Source: an uncultured Verrucomicrobiota bacterium (GTDB taxonomy: Bacteria; Verrucomicrobiota; Verrucomicrobiia; Verrucomicrobiales; Verrucomicrobiaceae). Taken from it: a stretch of DNA of 64,000 nt. A model generated the notes under the pieces. The model saw only the letters and a list, made by a program, of their open reading frames with translations. It had not been told where the DNA came from and made no database searches. Shown in pieces: positions 34,332-44,258 of this stretch; within the stretch, counting starts at the first letter, position 1; every line of letters begins with the position of its first letter. The stretch covers positions 59,141-123,140 of the forward strand of contig CAINGK010000173.1 of NCBI GenBank assembly GCA_903848465.1, in the 5' to 3' direction. The translations under genes and the position numbers were made by a program.

Positions 34332-35099
34332 TCAAGAATGCGCCCAGCCACGATCCGCGAGAATCTCCTGACCGGTGATGGCGCGGCTCGCGCTGCTGGC
34401 GAGGAAAAGCACCACTTCGGCGATGTCTTCGGACTGAAGTAGCTCGGGCACGCACTGGGAGCTGCAGATCTGCTTCTTGATCTTCGGTGTGACGAACTGC
34501 TTGAGTTGTCGCGGCGTCATGATCCAGCCGGGGGAGACGGTGTTGACGCGGATGCCACGCGGTCCTAGCTCGCGGGCGAGGGAGCGGGTGAAGCCCATCA
34601 CGCCGCCTTTGGTCGCTACGTAGGCGCTCATCTCCGCTGGGGCGATGTGGAAGGTGATGGAGGAGAGATTGATGATGGCTCCGGCTCCGGCGGGCATGTG
34701 CGGGGTGGTCTCGCGTGCCAGGAGGAAGTAGGCGCGCAGGTTGGTGGCGAAGAGGTCGTCCCAGTCCTTCACCGTCATGCTGGCGAGGCTCATGCGCGGA
34801 TCGCGCGCGGCGTTGTTGATGAGGGCGTGGATGGGCTGCGTGCTCTTGGCTTTCTTCGCGCCTTGGGTGATGGCTTTGACCCAGCGCACGATCTCGGCCT
34901 CGCGCATGAGATTCACCTTGGCAAAGGTCGCACGCGGGCCCAGTTCAGCCGCAAGCGCCTGGCCAGCGGTGGCGTCGGTGTCGCAGAAGAACACGCGAGC
35001 GTTCTGCGCGTGGAAGGAGCGCACAATGGCCGCGCCGATGCCGTTGGCACCGCCGGTGATGAGGACTGTCGCGTCTTGCAGGTCTGGGTAGCTGGGCAT
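34332..35099 (-). CDS. SDR-family oxidoreductase
   Basis: The 255-residue short-chain dehydrogenase has the cofactor motif TGGANGIG near residues 14-21, the NNAA motif, and the catalytic Ser with the YVATK motif (about residues 152-175). The C-terminus GQEILADRG is family-typical. The substrate cannot be told; related enzymes reduce sugars, steroids or acyl carriers. The ATG at 35099 opens MPSYPDLQDATVLITGG. Confidence 0.9.
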   Translation of the reverse strand: MPSYPDLQDATVLITGGANGIGAAIVRSFHAQNARVFFCDTDATAGQALAAELGPRATFAKVNLMREAEIVRWVKAITQGAKKAKSTQPIHALINNAARDPRMSLASMTVKDWDDLFATNLRAYFLLARETTPHMPAGAGAIINLSSITFHIAPAEMSAYVATKGGVMGFTRSLARELGPRGIRVNTVSPGWIMTPRQLKQFVTPKIKKQICSSQCVPELLQSEDIAEVVLFLASSASRAITGQEILADRGWAHS

Positions 35100-35428
35100 G
35101 GTGGGGGTGGGGAGAGAACGTGGGTGGATGGCGTATCTTCCTCGCAGGGATGGGGAGACAGTCAGACAATGAGACAATCAGATGGGCAGAACAAGAGACG
35201 ACAGCGCTTTGGAACTTTCAGGAGAATGGTTGGGAATAAGGTAGAAAAATTTCAGCATCTGGGGCTTGGGAAAATATTTCTACCCTCAATATTTCCACCT
35301 TCGTTTTTTGGTTGTTCGTTGTTGAACTGAGGACTCATTGCTGGCGGTTGCATTGAGTGAGGAGGAAGATGAAAATTCGCGCAATGTGCCGATGGATTGC
35401 ACAGGCCTGTCGCGTTACCTGCGTCTTT
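35100..35428. other. Divergent intergenic region
   Basis: These 329 bases separate the divergent SDR and dehydrogenase genes. The stretch near 35265-35320 is AT-rich (AAAATATTTCTACCC, TCAATATTTCC) and is a likely promoter area. No gene was recognised. Confidence 0.35.
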
Positions 35429-36427
35429 ATGTCCTGGAACATCCTGATCACCGCCAAAGCTCTGAGCATTGAACCCGTCGGTGCGCGTGCGCTGGCACGG
35501 CTGGAGGCGGCGGGCTGCACTCTCATCCATCCGCCGAAGTATGGGCCGCTGACGGTGGCGGAGCTGCTGCCGCAACTGGTGGGTGTGGATGCGGTGCTGG
35601 CGGGCATGGACCCCTTCAATGCGGAGGTGCTGGCCGCGCCGGAGGCGGCGCAGTTGAAGATCATTTCGCGCTGGGGCATCGGTATTGATGCGGTGGATCT
35701 GGCGGCTGCGGCAAAGCATGGCGTGGTAGTGGCTAATACCCCCGGCCTGCTCAACAACGCGGTGGCGGATTACGCGATGGCGATGCTGCTGGCAATGGCG
35801 CGGCGGCTGCCGCAGGGCGCGCAATCGCTCGCATCAGGGCGTTGGGAATCCGAGTGGGGCCCGGACCTGGGCGGGCAGACGCTGGGCTTGATCGGTTGCG
35901 GCGGCATCGGCCAGGCCGTGGCGAAGCGCGCGCTGGGCTTTGACATGCGCGTGGTGGGCTGTGATCCCTTTCCTTCGGATGCGGCGCGGAATTTGGGCAT
36001 TGAATTCATGCCGATGGAGCAGGTGCTGGCGGAGGCGGATTTTGTGTCGCTGCATTCAGCGCTGACGCCGGAGACGCGCGGACTGATCGGCGAGAAGGAA
36101 CTGCGCGGGATGAAGCGCAGCGCGGTGCTGATCAACACCGCACGCGGAGCGGTTATCAACGAGCCTGCGCTGGGCCGTGCGCTCACGGAAGGCTGGATCG
36201 CCGGAGCCGCGCTGGATGTGTTCATCATCGAGCCGCTGCCGGCGGATCACCCACTGCACGCCGTGCCCAATCTGCTCCTGACGCCGCACCAGGCTTCTCT
36301 CGGTTACGGCAGCGGCGCGAAAGTCAGCGAAGCCGTCGCGGACGCTGTGCTGGATGTGATGGCCGGGCGCAAGCCACGCTGGGTGGTGAACCCGGCGGTG
36401 TATGAGAATGGGGCGCTGAAGAAGTGA
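35429..36427 (+). CDS. D-isomer-specific 2-hydroxyacid dehydrogenase
   Basis: This 332-residue protein is of the phosphoglycerate-dehydrogenase type. The catalytic Arg is in ISRWGIGIDAVD, the NAD-binding loop in GLIGCGGIGQAVA, and the segments ARGAVINEPAL and LLTPHQAS supply the Glu and His side of the active site. It could be a hydroxypyruvate, glyoxylate or phosphoglycerate dehydrogenase; there is no ACT domain, so it is not the long SerA form. The ATG at 35429 opens MSWNILITA; a longer in-frame start was rejected. Confidence 0.88.
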   Translation: MSWNILITAKALSIEPVGARALARLEAAGCTLIHPPKYGPLTVAELLPQLVGVDAVLAGMDPFNAEVLAAPEAAQLKIISRWGIGIDAVDLAAAAKHGVVVANTPGLLNNAVADYAMAMLLAMARRLPQGAQSLASGRWESEWGPDLGGQTLGLIGCGGIGQAVAKRALGFDMRVVGCDPFPSDAARNLGIEFMPMEQVLAEADFVSLHSALTPETRGLIGEKELRGMKRSAVLINTARGAVINEPALGRALTEGWIAGAALDVFIIEPLPADHPLHAVPNLLLTPHQASLGYGSGAKVSEAVADAVLDVMAGRKPRWVVNPAVYENGALKK

Positions 36428-36471
36428 GCCGTAGCATCGGCGTCCCGCCGGTGTCTGGATCTGAAGGCAGG

Positions 36472-36549
36472 AGAGGGATCATCCTGATCCCTCAACGCTC
36501 CTCCTGCACCCGCCGCTCCCAAACCGGGGATCAAGATGATCCCCCTCCG
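36472..36549. repeat. REP-like palindrome pair, copies 5 and 6
   Basis: Two GGATCATC/GATGATCC-type palindromes (near 36475-36493 and 36526-36545) stand in a row after the dehydrogenase stop. The first is GAGAGGGATCATCCTGATCC and the second is GGGGATCAAGATGATCCCC. They share the dispersed family found near 11016 and 18652. Confidence 0.6.
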
Positions 36550-36593
36550 CCAAGACCCCAAAAGCGCCGGGCACCTGGCATTCTAAACTCTGC

Positions 36594-36794
36594 CTAGAAG
36601 CCAATGAATATCTGGTAAAGATTTAAGAGTATGCCCATCGAAATAGCAAAGATTAGCCGCCGGAGATTTCTCTTCGCCTGTGCGTAATCCTCATGCTTTC
36701 TCCTTGAAAAATCCCAGATAAAAGCGGGAATCGCTATGGTGCCTAAAACCACGATAAACACGCTGCCGTCAAACATCGCTTGATACAGTTTCAT
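36594..36794 (-). CDS. Possible small membrane protein
   Basis: The 66-residue reading frame has two hydrophobic stretches (SVFIVVLGTIAIPAFIW and LIFAISMGILLNLYQIFIGF) separated by a charged loop, the plan of a small two-helix membrane protein. No ribosome-binding site is visible upstream of its ATG, and an upstream frame to 36983 lacks pattern. It may be real or chance. Confidence 0.4.
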   Translation of the reverse strand: MKLYQAMFDGSVFIVVLGTIAIPAFIWDFSRRKHEDYAQAKRNLRRLIFAISMGILLNLYQIFIGF

Positions 36795-37084
36795 AAACTT
36801 GAAGGAGGAACGCACCGCCTTAAGCCCTGTGGCAATGGAGATGGTGACGCCGGGAAATGTCGACGAGCTTCTTTTTCGTGTCGAGGTCAATGTCCGGTAT
36901 TTGGCTGACAGCAGGATGTTCCCTCCTGCGGGCTGTGTTTGAAATTCAGCCGCCCGTCTTTGGCGGAGCCGCATTTCTTGCAATCAAGCCTGCGGGGGCG
37001 GCGTTTGTTGCGCACTCAAGCTCAGGCGCTGTTCAGTTTCGTTTCAAATGCTCGCCACGGCTACATCATCGTTACCCGCTCTTC
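36795..37084. other. 290-base region without a clear gene
   Basis: The region in front of the GH62-like gene holds no recognised gene. The promoter of that gene should lie near its right end. Confidence 0.25.
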
Positions 37085-38116
37085 ATGAAAACTCCTCTCA
37101 CACTTCTCGCTGCCACATTGCTGTCTCTCGGCGCATTGCATGCGGATGAACCGCGCTGGGTGCTTGGCTCGCCGCTGGTGGATGCGGAGGCGACGCTGGA
37201 GGGCAAGCCGGTGCGGCTGGTAGATCCGGCCATCGTGCGGGATGGGGACACTTGGCATGTGTTTGCCTCCGCCAGCGGCGGCACGGTGTGGTTTGCGGTG
37301 AAGGATTTGTCCAAGCGCCCGGCGGTGCGTGAGCTGACGCGGCTGCCGGTGGAGCGCTGCTTTGTACCGCAGGTGTTTTACCACCGCGCGCAGCAGCGCT
37401 GGCACATGATCGGCATGGTGCCGGACACGACGGGGCGCTGGCCGAAGATGGCCCCCTGCCTCTGCACGAATGCGAACCTCAATGATCCGCAGGGCTGGTC
37501 GAAGCCGGAAGTGCTGGACGTGCCGCCGCCGCAGGATGCCGCCAAACCGGTGAAGCTGTGGATCGACTTCTGGGTGATCTGCGACGAGCAGAAGGCGCAT
37601 CTCTTTGCCACCTCAGCGGACGGTCGCCTGTGGCGCGCGGAGACAGCGCTGGACAAGTATCCGCACGGTTGGTCTGCGCCGGTGCTAGCGCTGGAGGGCG
37701 ATTTCATTTATGCCAGCCACACCTACCGCCAGGAAGGGCCGGAGGCAGCGCGCTACATCACGCTGGTGACAGCACGCGGTGCGGACACCGCGGACGCAGA
37801 CGGTGCTGCAGCCGCCAAGCCGCCGCAGCGCCACTACCAGCAAAGCTACACCGCCGCACGCCTGGAAGGCCCCTGGGTGCCTGCCGCCGCGACCGCCGCG
37901 CAACCCTACGCGGGCACCGCCAACATCCGCCGCACCGATGCCCTCTGGAGCGGCGACATCTCCCACGGCGAGCCGCTGCGCCAAGGCAACGATGAGCGCA
38001 TGATTTTGGAGCCGCAGCCCCCCGGTTTCATCTTCCACGGGGCACGCCGTAGCAGCGTCGATGCGAAGGCGAAAGCGGGGGCGTGTGTGGGGTTGCTGGA
38101 GAGGGAGAAGCAATGA
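37085..38116 (+). CDS. GH62-like alpha-L-arabinofuranosidase
   Basis: The 343-residue protein has a signal peptide (MKTPLTLLAATLLSLGALHA) and a five-bladed-propeller-type glycosidase pattern. Blocks VDPAIVRDGDTWHVFASA, DFWVICDEQKAHLF and SADGRLWRAETALD match GH62 arabinofuranosidases, which remove arabinose side chains from arabinoxylan. GH43 is the near alternative. The candidate acidic residues are the Asp in VDPAIV and later Asp/Glu that I cannot fix without alignment. It fits a plant-polysaccharide-degrading lifestyle, but no partner xylanase is next to it. Confidence 0.75.
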   Translation: MKTPLTLLAATLLSLGALHADEPRWVLGSPLVDAEATLEGKPVRLVDPAIVRDGDTWHVFASASGGTVWFAVKDLSKRPAVRELTRLPVERCFVPQVFYHRAQQRWHMIGMVPDTTGRWPKMAPCLCTNANLNDPQGWSKPEVLDVPPPQDAAKPVKLWIDFWVICDEQKAHLFATSADGRLWRAETALDKYPHGWSAPVLALEGDFIYASHTYRQEGPEAARYITLVTARGADTADADGAAAAKPPQRHYQQSYTAARLEGPWVPAAATAAQPYAGTANIRRTDALWSGDISHGEPLRQGNDERMILEPQPPGFIFHGARRSSVDAKAKAGACVGLLEREKQ

Positions 38117-38264
38117 ACATTGAGTGCGGTGTGGCACAGCGATGCTTGAATCATGGCTGGCAGGTTTTTTGGTCATGCCTAGACTCATTCGCATGAACGC
38201 ACTCGTGCCCCGAGTGCGCTTGGGCGCGGCTCATCGGGTTGACATTGACCCAGCACGCACGCTC

Positions 38265-38585
38265 ATGCGCATTTCATCCCTCGTCACATATCCCACATCT
38301 ATACTGATGGCCCTGCTGCTGGTGGGGTGTGCTGCGCCGTATGACCGCCATGTTTGGAACCGGCTGGGCGTGAAGCCGCCGATCTCCCGCGAGAGCTTTG
38401 AAAGCAAGCTGCCTCGCGGCTGGAAACATTCGTTGTGGGGATTCTATGGCCGCGTGCAGAAGGAGCAGTATGTGGTAAATACCACGGACTGCTACGATGT
38501 GTGGTCTTATCCACGGCGCATCCTGACGTGGCACGCCGACGATGCTTTGATCAAAATCAAGTATCGTCAAATCAGCGGACAGTGA
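38265..38585 (+). CDS. Small lipoprotein
   Basis: The 106-residue protein has a lipoprotein signal peptide with lipobox in LLLVGCAAP. The mature part ends WHADDALIKIKYRQISGQ and has Tyr/Trp-rich segments (YDVWSYPRRILTW). The family is unknown. I chose the ATG at 38265 because it opens the signal peptide; an upstream frame to 38124 has no pattern. Confidence 0.6.
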   Translation: MRISSLVTYPTSILMALLLVGCAAPYDRHVWNRLGVKPPISRESFESKLPRGWKHSLWGFYGRVQKEQYVVNTTDCYDVWSYPRRILTWHADDALIKIKYRQISGQ

Positions 38586-39035
38586 GCGGGGCTGGTCAGA
38601 CAGGCCATGGAGGTTGAGTGAAACGGAAAGCCTGCCGGCTGATGGGGACCGTTAAAAAGGCATGGCCTGTCGTCCTTTCGCCTTCCGCCTACGGTTTTCT
38701 TGCGAAGCACTCCCAATGAAGCCCCTGCGACTTGCATTGTGGATGTAGCTGTCGTAATTGCCATGTTATTGAGAGTAATGCTTACCCCCTCATCTACACT
38801 GCTTTGAGAAAAGAATTGTGCAGGGCATGCGGTTCCTGTAGAACCGCCGATATTCAGCGGGCTTGTTTCTGTGGTGGTGTGCCTCACCCTCAAGAAACTG
38901 TCGGCCATTATCAGCCCAGCGAGCACTCCCGCTGCCTGGAGCAGAGCTTTAACTCAAAACTCAGAGTAGGCTCAGGCTCCTCCCAGTCGGGAAGACATCA
39001 TCGACCGCCCCTCTAATAACCACGGACCCTTGCCC
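38586..39035. other. 450-base intergenic region
   Basis: No convincing gene is visible on either strand. The stretch probably holds the upstream regulatory region of the autotransporter gene. I see no strong terminator. Confidence 0.3.
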
Positions 39036-41782
39036 ATGAAGACAACACCTGCATCTCCCGCTGTCGCATTCCTCCGCATTCTGGTCGCCTCGCTGGGTAT
39101 ATCCTCGGCGCTGGCGGCACCCTCTGCGCCGTCGGTCATCACGGGGATTTCTCCCAACAACATCCAGGCTGAAGGCGGCATCGCCCTTACCCTCACGGGT
39201 CACGGCCTGTCCTCCGCCACCTCTGCGACCGTGGGCGGCGTTGAGGTGTTCGATCTGCAAGTGATTGACGACCATACCCTCGTCGCCACCACCAGCGCGG
39301 ACATGAATGCCGCCGTCAGCGAGGTGAGCGTGACCACCGCTCAGGGCACCACCACGGTGGCCGGACTGCTAAACATGGATCCGATACAGCAGGGGGTTAG
39401 CGTCCCAACTTCGACCACAGCCATTCAGACGGCGAATGTGGGCAGATTGGTTACTTATTTTAACAACATCGCCAATTCTGGATTCTCTGGCACGTTTGGG
39501 TGGACCTTCACGGTTGGGAGCGCCGCCAACCTCAATGTGACCAGTCTCGGCATGTACGATAATCCTGGTACCGGCCTGACCAACGCCCATCAGATCGGCA
39601 TTTGGGACAGCAACGGCACCTTGGTGACCAGCGCCACGGTTGCGGCAGGAACGACAGATCCCATCACCGGCGGGTATCGCTATGTGAGTACATCTGCGGC
39701 GACGCTGATTGCGGGTCGTACCTACACCATCGGCGCCTTCTTTCCGGCCAATGATGCCATCAAATTGTTGATTCAATCACCGGAAACCATCGCGCCCCAA
39801 ATCACCTTCGGCAAAGCCGTCCAGACCTCGCTTGCTGTGGTTGGCGCACCTATTGCCCAGCCGACGCTTGATGAGAGCACCTACAGCCAGGGCTTCTTCG
39901 GGCCGAATTTTCAGTTCACCTCCGGCCTCCTCACTGCCTTCTGGAAGGGCGGCACGGACACCGTCTGGTCCACGAACAATGCCAATGTCACCAACTGGGC
40001 CACCTCCCAGACAGGCACGACAAACACCGGCGCACTGCCCGGCACAAATACGGACGTGACCTTTTCTGCCAACAGCCCTGGCGGTCAATCAACCACGCTG
40101 GGCACTGACTTCTCCATCAAGAGCTTGACGGTGTCTTCGAGCTCCGCCGTGAGCATCGGCGGTACGAACACGCTGACCATCTCTGACACCAACGCCATCA
40201 CCGTTAACAGCAGCGCGGGGCCACTCACCATCAGCACCAGAGGCCTCGTATTAAGTGCTGCCTCCCCAGTCATCACGGTGAATGGCACTGCTTCAGCAAT
40301 CATCTCCAGCAATCTGGACACCGGCACCGCCACCATCAACAAAGTCGGCACCGGCACGCTGACCCTCACCGGCACCAACACCTACACCGGAGACACGGGC
40401 ATCAACGGCGGCACGCTGCAAGTTTCTGGCGGCGGCTCCATTACTCAGACCAGCGGCCTCACGCTGAACTTCAGTGGCGGCCCCGCCTCCAATGTCCTCA
40501 TCGACGGCAGCGGCAAGGGCGGCAGCATCACCACCAGCACCAACGGCAGCACCATCGTGGCCTATAGCGGCACCAGCACCCTGACCCTGCAGAACGGCGG
40601 TACGCTCTCAGACGCCCTGGGCCGCGTTGGCTGGGCCAATGGTTCCAACGGAACCGCCAACGTGGACGGCAAGGGCTCCACCTGGACCAACACCAACCCT
40701 TACGGCCTGCCGCTTCTCCTGGGGAATAGCGGCAGCGGCACGCTGAACGTTCAGAACGGCGGCACGGTTTCGAACAATGACGCTAACAACAAAGGTGCCT
40801 TCCTCGGAGTCATGCTGGCCCAGAACGCTGGCAGCACCGGCAATCTGAACATCAATAGCGGCGGCACCCTTTTCAGCAGCACCGGCGTCGTCGGCCAGGG
40901 CAGCGGCGCGACTGGGACGGTTACAGTGGACGGCGCAGGCTCCGCCTGGACCATGACCGGCAATCTGACAGTGGACAACGGCGGCACCGGCTCCGTGACC
41001 ATCACCAACGGCGCTGTCGTCACCAATCAGGCGGGCATTCTTGCCGCCAGTCCCAAGGACCAAGGCACCTCACCCGCAGCCTCGCCGTCGGCTTTGCCAC
41101 CACCTACCTCACCAGCGATCAGAACTACACCGGCGGCCTCGGCCATGTGCATCTGGAAGGCCCCGCGCTCTCTGCCTATGTGTCCTTTGTGCGCAAAAAC
41201 TACTGGAGCAGCCTGCTCTACAGCTTTGGCACCTATGACATGTCCACCATGCGCAATCCGGGCTTCGGCTTTGCCGGTGCCCTGGGCAGCACTCATACCA
41301 ACACCAACGCCATCCAGTACAACACCGGCTGGACCTTCCGCTTTCAGAACAACACGCTGGTGACCGGCCCCTTTGCTGGCATCGACTATCTGGTCGGTAC
41401 GGTGGCAGGCTACAGCGAAACCGGTGGCGGCGGGGCCGCGCTGAGCTACGCACGGCAGACCTACCAGTCGCTCGTCACCCGCGTGGGCTGGTCGCTCAGC
41501 AAGAAACTCACGACCAACTGGGCGCACATCACCCCGCAGGTGCGCCTCAGCTACGAGCGGCAAAACCTCACCAACAACGGCACCAGCGTGTCGCTGATCA
41601 ATGCGCCCTTCACCGCCACCGGCGGGAATCAATCCCCCGGCCAGAGTTACATGGTGGCCGGCGGCGGCGTGAACTTCCAGTTCACCGACCGCATCAGCCT
41701 GCTGCTGAGTTACCAGGGCCAGTTCTTCCGCAACAACTTGCAAGCCCACTTTGGCAGCGTGCGCCTGAGCTACCAGTTTTGA
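39036..41782 (+). pseudogene. Autotransporter, frameshifted before the barrel
   Basis: The first reading frame (39036 to about 41050) encodes a signal peptide, an IPT/TIG-like domain (residues 30-110, ITGISPNNIQAEGG), a DUF4082-like domain (about 135-230), and beta-helix repeats such as VGTGTLTLTGTNTYTGDTG and SGSGTLNVQNGGT. The coding pattern then leaves this frame near 41040-41070 and continues in another frame as a 12-strand-like barrel (LAVGFATTYLTSDQNY... to SYQF at 41782). One missing base, or an internal deletion, would explain it. In its present form the protein would not reach the outer membrane barrel. It may be an assembly error. Confidence 0.8.
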
Positions 41783-41786
41783 AGCG

Positions 41787-41919
41787 TGCGGCGTCCCGCT
41801 GCCCGTGGTCGAGGAACTGCGCCGCTTGGGGGCATAACGTGCTCACCACCCGTGACGCAGGCAGATCGAACGAGGGTATCCCGAATGATGAGTTCCTGCG
41901 TGTTGCTACTAAGTGGTAA
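41787..41919 (+). pseudogene. DUF5615-like (PIN-type) toxin remnant
   Basis: Directly after the barrel stop a degraded frame reads VPLPVVEELRRLG, then, after one extra G in the run 41828-41832, HNVLTTRDAGRSNEGIPNDE and ends at a TAA at 41917-41919. That matches the start of DUF5615 PIN-like toxin proteins. The start codon, later domain and frame are lost, so it is a remnant. Confidence 0.6.
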
Positions 41920-42075
41920 GCATGACTTTTTCACTGCCATGCATTACGCGCTGCGCATGTGACGAATTCGTTCCCAAAACCGAGGTGTAAATGGGCGCAG
42001 GGTAGGGGCGGAGTTGGGGATTGAATGTAAAGATTCGACTTGAGCATCCCAGTCTATGAGTGACTTTCAAGGCTG
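41920..42075. other. Spacer before the secretion operon
   Basis: The 156 bases between the toxin remnant and the gspK start hold no recognised gene. The segment should contain the promoter of the gsp operon. Confidence 0.3.
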
Positions 42076-43035
42076 GTGAAATGTGACCTTCAACCTCACA
42101 GGCGGGCAGCGGCCTCCGGCTCGGTGCTGCTGGCCGTGTTGTGTCTGGTCGTGATGCTGTCGTTTCTGGTGATCACGACGGCGGGAATGTCCAAACAGCA
42201 TGCGGATATGCAGATCGCCCGCATGGGGATGACGCGGGCGCGGCAACTGGCAGAGGAGGGAATTGCCGTGGCGGTGCATCCGGTGCTGCGCGCGGGCGAT
42301 CCGCTGCTGCGGCGGAATGTGTCTGACATCGAGTCCTATGAGGCGCAACTGACGACGGAGGAGCGGCGGCTGAACCTGAATGCGCTGCTGACGCCGGATC
42401 GGCTGCCGCTGCTGGAGCGTATTTTCCAATCGTGGGGTATGACGCTGTCGGATTCACAGGACATCTCCGCGAGCCTGATGGACTGGATCGACCCGGATGA
42501 TCTGAAGCGGCGGCCGGGTAGTGCGGAAAGGATGGACTATGAGTTTGCGGGGAAGACGGGGCTGCCGCTGAATCGCCCGTTCAGCAGCCTGGATGAGGCG
42601 GAGATGGTGGCGCGCATGAATGAGGTGCGGGCGCTGAAGCCGGACTGGCGGAACTGGTTCACGCTGAGAGGCAGTGGGCAATTGGACATCAACACCGCGC
42701 CGGCGGAGATCATCGCTGCGGCGACGGGGGCTTCGCTGGAGAATGCCATGATGCTGGTGCAGACGCGCAATGGGCTGGATGGGATTGCGTTCACGCAGGA
42801 TGATGCGCCGTTCAAGAGCATTGAGGCAGCGGTTTCCATGCTGGGTATGACGGGTCCAGGAAGCGCGGGCGCGCTGCCGCTGCTGACTCTGCAAGGGCCG
42901 ACGCGGCACATTGAGTGCATCGGTAGATTTGGGGATTCGCGCTGTGGCATCGGCCTCGTGCTGACGCAGGTGGGTGGCAGGCCGCGCATTGCGGAGTGGA
43001 GTGAATTTGCGGTGAAAGGACCTGGGCAGCCATGA
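42076..43035 (+). CDS. gspK: GspK-type minor pseudopilin
   Basis: This 319-residue protein has a short basic start and a hydrophobic helix (VLLAVLCLVVMLSFLVITTAGMS) near residues 17-40, like a pseudopilin. The later part has the GspK body with helical segments ending in DINTAPAEIIAAATG, a helix-hairpin-helix-like block seen in GspK. It should cap the pseudopilus of a type II secretion or type IV pilus-like system. The start is GTG at 42076. It overlaps the next gene by four bases (ATGA). Confidence 0.82.
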   Translation: MKCDLQPHRRAAASGSVLLAVLCLVVMLSFLVITTAGMSKQHADMQIARMGMTRARQLAEEGIAVAVHPVLRAGDPLLRRNVSDIESYEAQLTTEERRLNLNALLTPDRLPLLERIFQSWGMTLSDSQDISASLMDWIDPDDLKRRPGSAERMDYEFAGKTGLPLNRPFSSLDEAEMVARMNEVRALKPDWRNWFTLRGSGQLDINTAPAEIIAAATGASLENAMMLVQTRNGLDGIAFTQDDAPFKSIEAAVSMLGMTGPGSAGALPLLTLQGPTRHIECIGRFGDSRCGIGLVLTQVGGRPRIAEWSEFAVKGPGQP

Positions 43036-44258
43036 AGAGCATGACTTTGAGAAAACCAGCACGGCAGTCGCTCTGCTTCCCAGGGGAAGAGGCGCGGGAG
43101 AACTGGCTGTTTGATGACAAGGAACTCACGTGGAAGCGCAGCGAGCCGGTCTCGGGCGGACTGATGGGCGTGGAGGCAATGGCCTTTGACAGTGCGCCGT
43201 TCTGGTGCCTGGGCCAGGAGCAGGTGCCGGAGGATGCGGTGTCTCTGCGCTGGGAGGCGCAGGGAGTGGCAAACACGGGAAATGCCTCGCTGTGGGTGTA
43301 CTGGACGGTGGTGAGCGAACACAATCGCGCGCTGGCGGGCACGCTGGCGCTGTCTGATGAGGCGCTGAGCTTTGAGGGATGGAGCAACCATCCAGAGACC
43401 TTTGAGCCGAGCGTGTGCATGCTGCCGCTGCCCAAGGATGGCATGGCCGTGTGGCGTGAGCTGGGGCGCTGCGTGGTGGCCTTCACGCGTGAGGGGCGGC
43501 TGCTGCATGCGGCGGTGCTAGCCTCGCGGGTGCTGGATGCGGATGCGGCCTTTGAGCTGCGTGACGTGTGCGCCGCACTGCAGGCGCATGATTTCTTGGA
43601 TGCGGTACCGACGATCCACATCTGGACGGCGTGCGAGACGGACTTCGTGCCGCAGCTCGCCTGCCTGTTTGTCGAGGCTGGAGTCGTCAAGGAGCCACGC
43701 CCTGACCCACGCCCGCCGCTGGTGGCTGGTGGGCTGCTGCCCGTGCAGGTGGCGATGAAGCGGCAGGAGCGCCAGGCGCGGCAGCATAAGCTGATGCTGC
43801 TGGCGGTGGCGGCGATGATGTACATTTGCTTTTTCGGTGCCTGGTGGGTGCGGCTGCAGTGGCGGGATGCGCACCTGAGCCGTGCGGAGGCGGACCTAGC
43901 CACTTACCAGCCGGAGATGGATCAGGTGACGCATGCGCAGGCTTACTGGCAGGCGATGGAGGGGGCGATCAATCCCGACATGTACCCGATGGAGCTGTTT
44001 CAGCAGATTGTGTCCCTGCTGCCGGATGAGGGGATCCGCCTGAAGGAATTTCAGATCGACCACGGCAAGATCATCGTGAGCGGTGAAGCCGCAACGGTGA
44101 ACCATGCGTTGGGCTTCAAGGACCGGCTGAGTGCGAATGCGGCGCTGCAGCACCATGAGTGGAATTTTCCCGTGCCCACCATTCGTGAGGACAATCGGGC
44201 GGACTTCCGCGCTGAAGGAACCATCCACGCAGGAGGTACTGTGAATGAAGGCCAGTGA
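43032..44258 (+). CDS. gspL: GspL-like inner-membrane platform protein
   Basis: The 408-residue protein has a large cytoplasmic actin-like domain (about residues 1-240), one transmembrane helix near 258-278 (MLLAVAAMMYICFFGAWW), and a small periplasmic PilN-like domain. GspL recruits the secretion ATPase GspE to the platform, although no gspE gene is in the window. It overlaps gspK by four bases and gspM by fourteen, so the unit is translated as one. Confidence 0.75.
   Translation: MKSMTLRKPARQSLCFPGEEARENWLFDDKELTWKRSEPVSGGLMGVEAMAFDSAPFWCLGQEQVPEDAVSLRWEAQGVANTGNASLWVYWTVVSEHNRALAGTLALSDEALSFEGWSNHPETFEPSVCMLPLPKDGMAVWRELGRCVVAFTREGRLLHAAVLASRVLDADAAFELRDVCAALQAHDFLDAVPTIHIWTACETDFVPQLACLFVEAGVVKEPRPDPRPPLVAGGLLPVQVAMKRQERQARQHKLMLLAVAAMMYICFFGAWWVRLQWRDAHLSRAEADLATYQPEMDQVTHAQAYWQAMEGAINPDMYPMELFQQIVSLLPDEGIRLKEFQIDHGKIIVSGEAATVNHALGFKDRLSANAALQHHEWNFPVPTIREDNRADFRAEGTIHAGGTVNEGQ

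Noticed and set aside
38567..38926. A 119-codon minus-strand frame before the autotransporter
   Set aside because: No signal, family motif or consistent codon use; probably chance.
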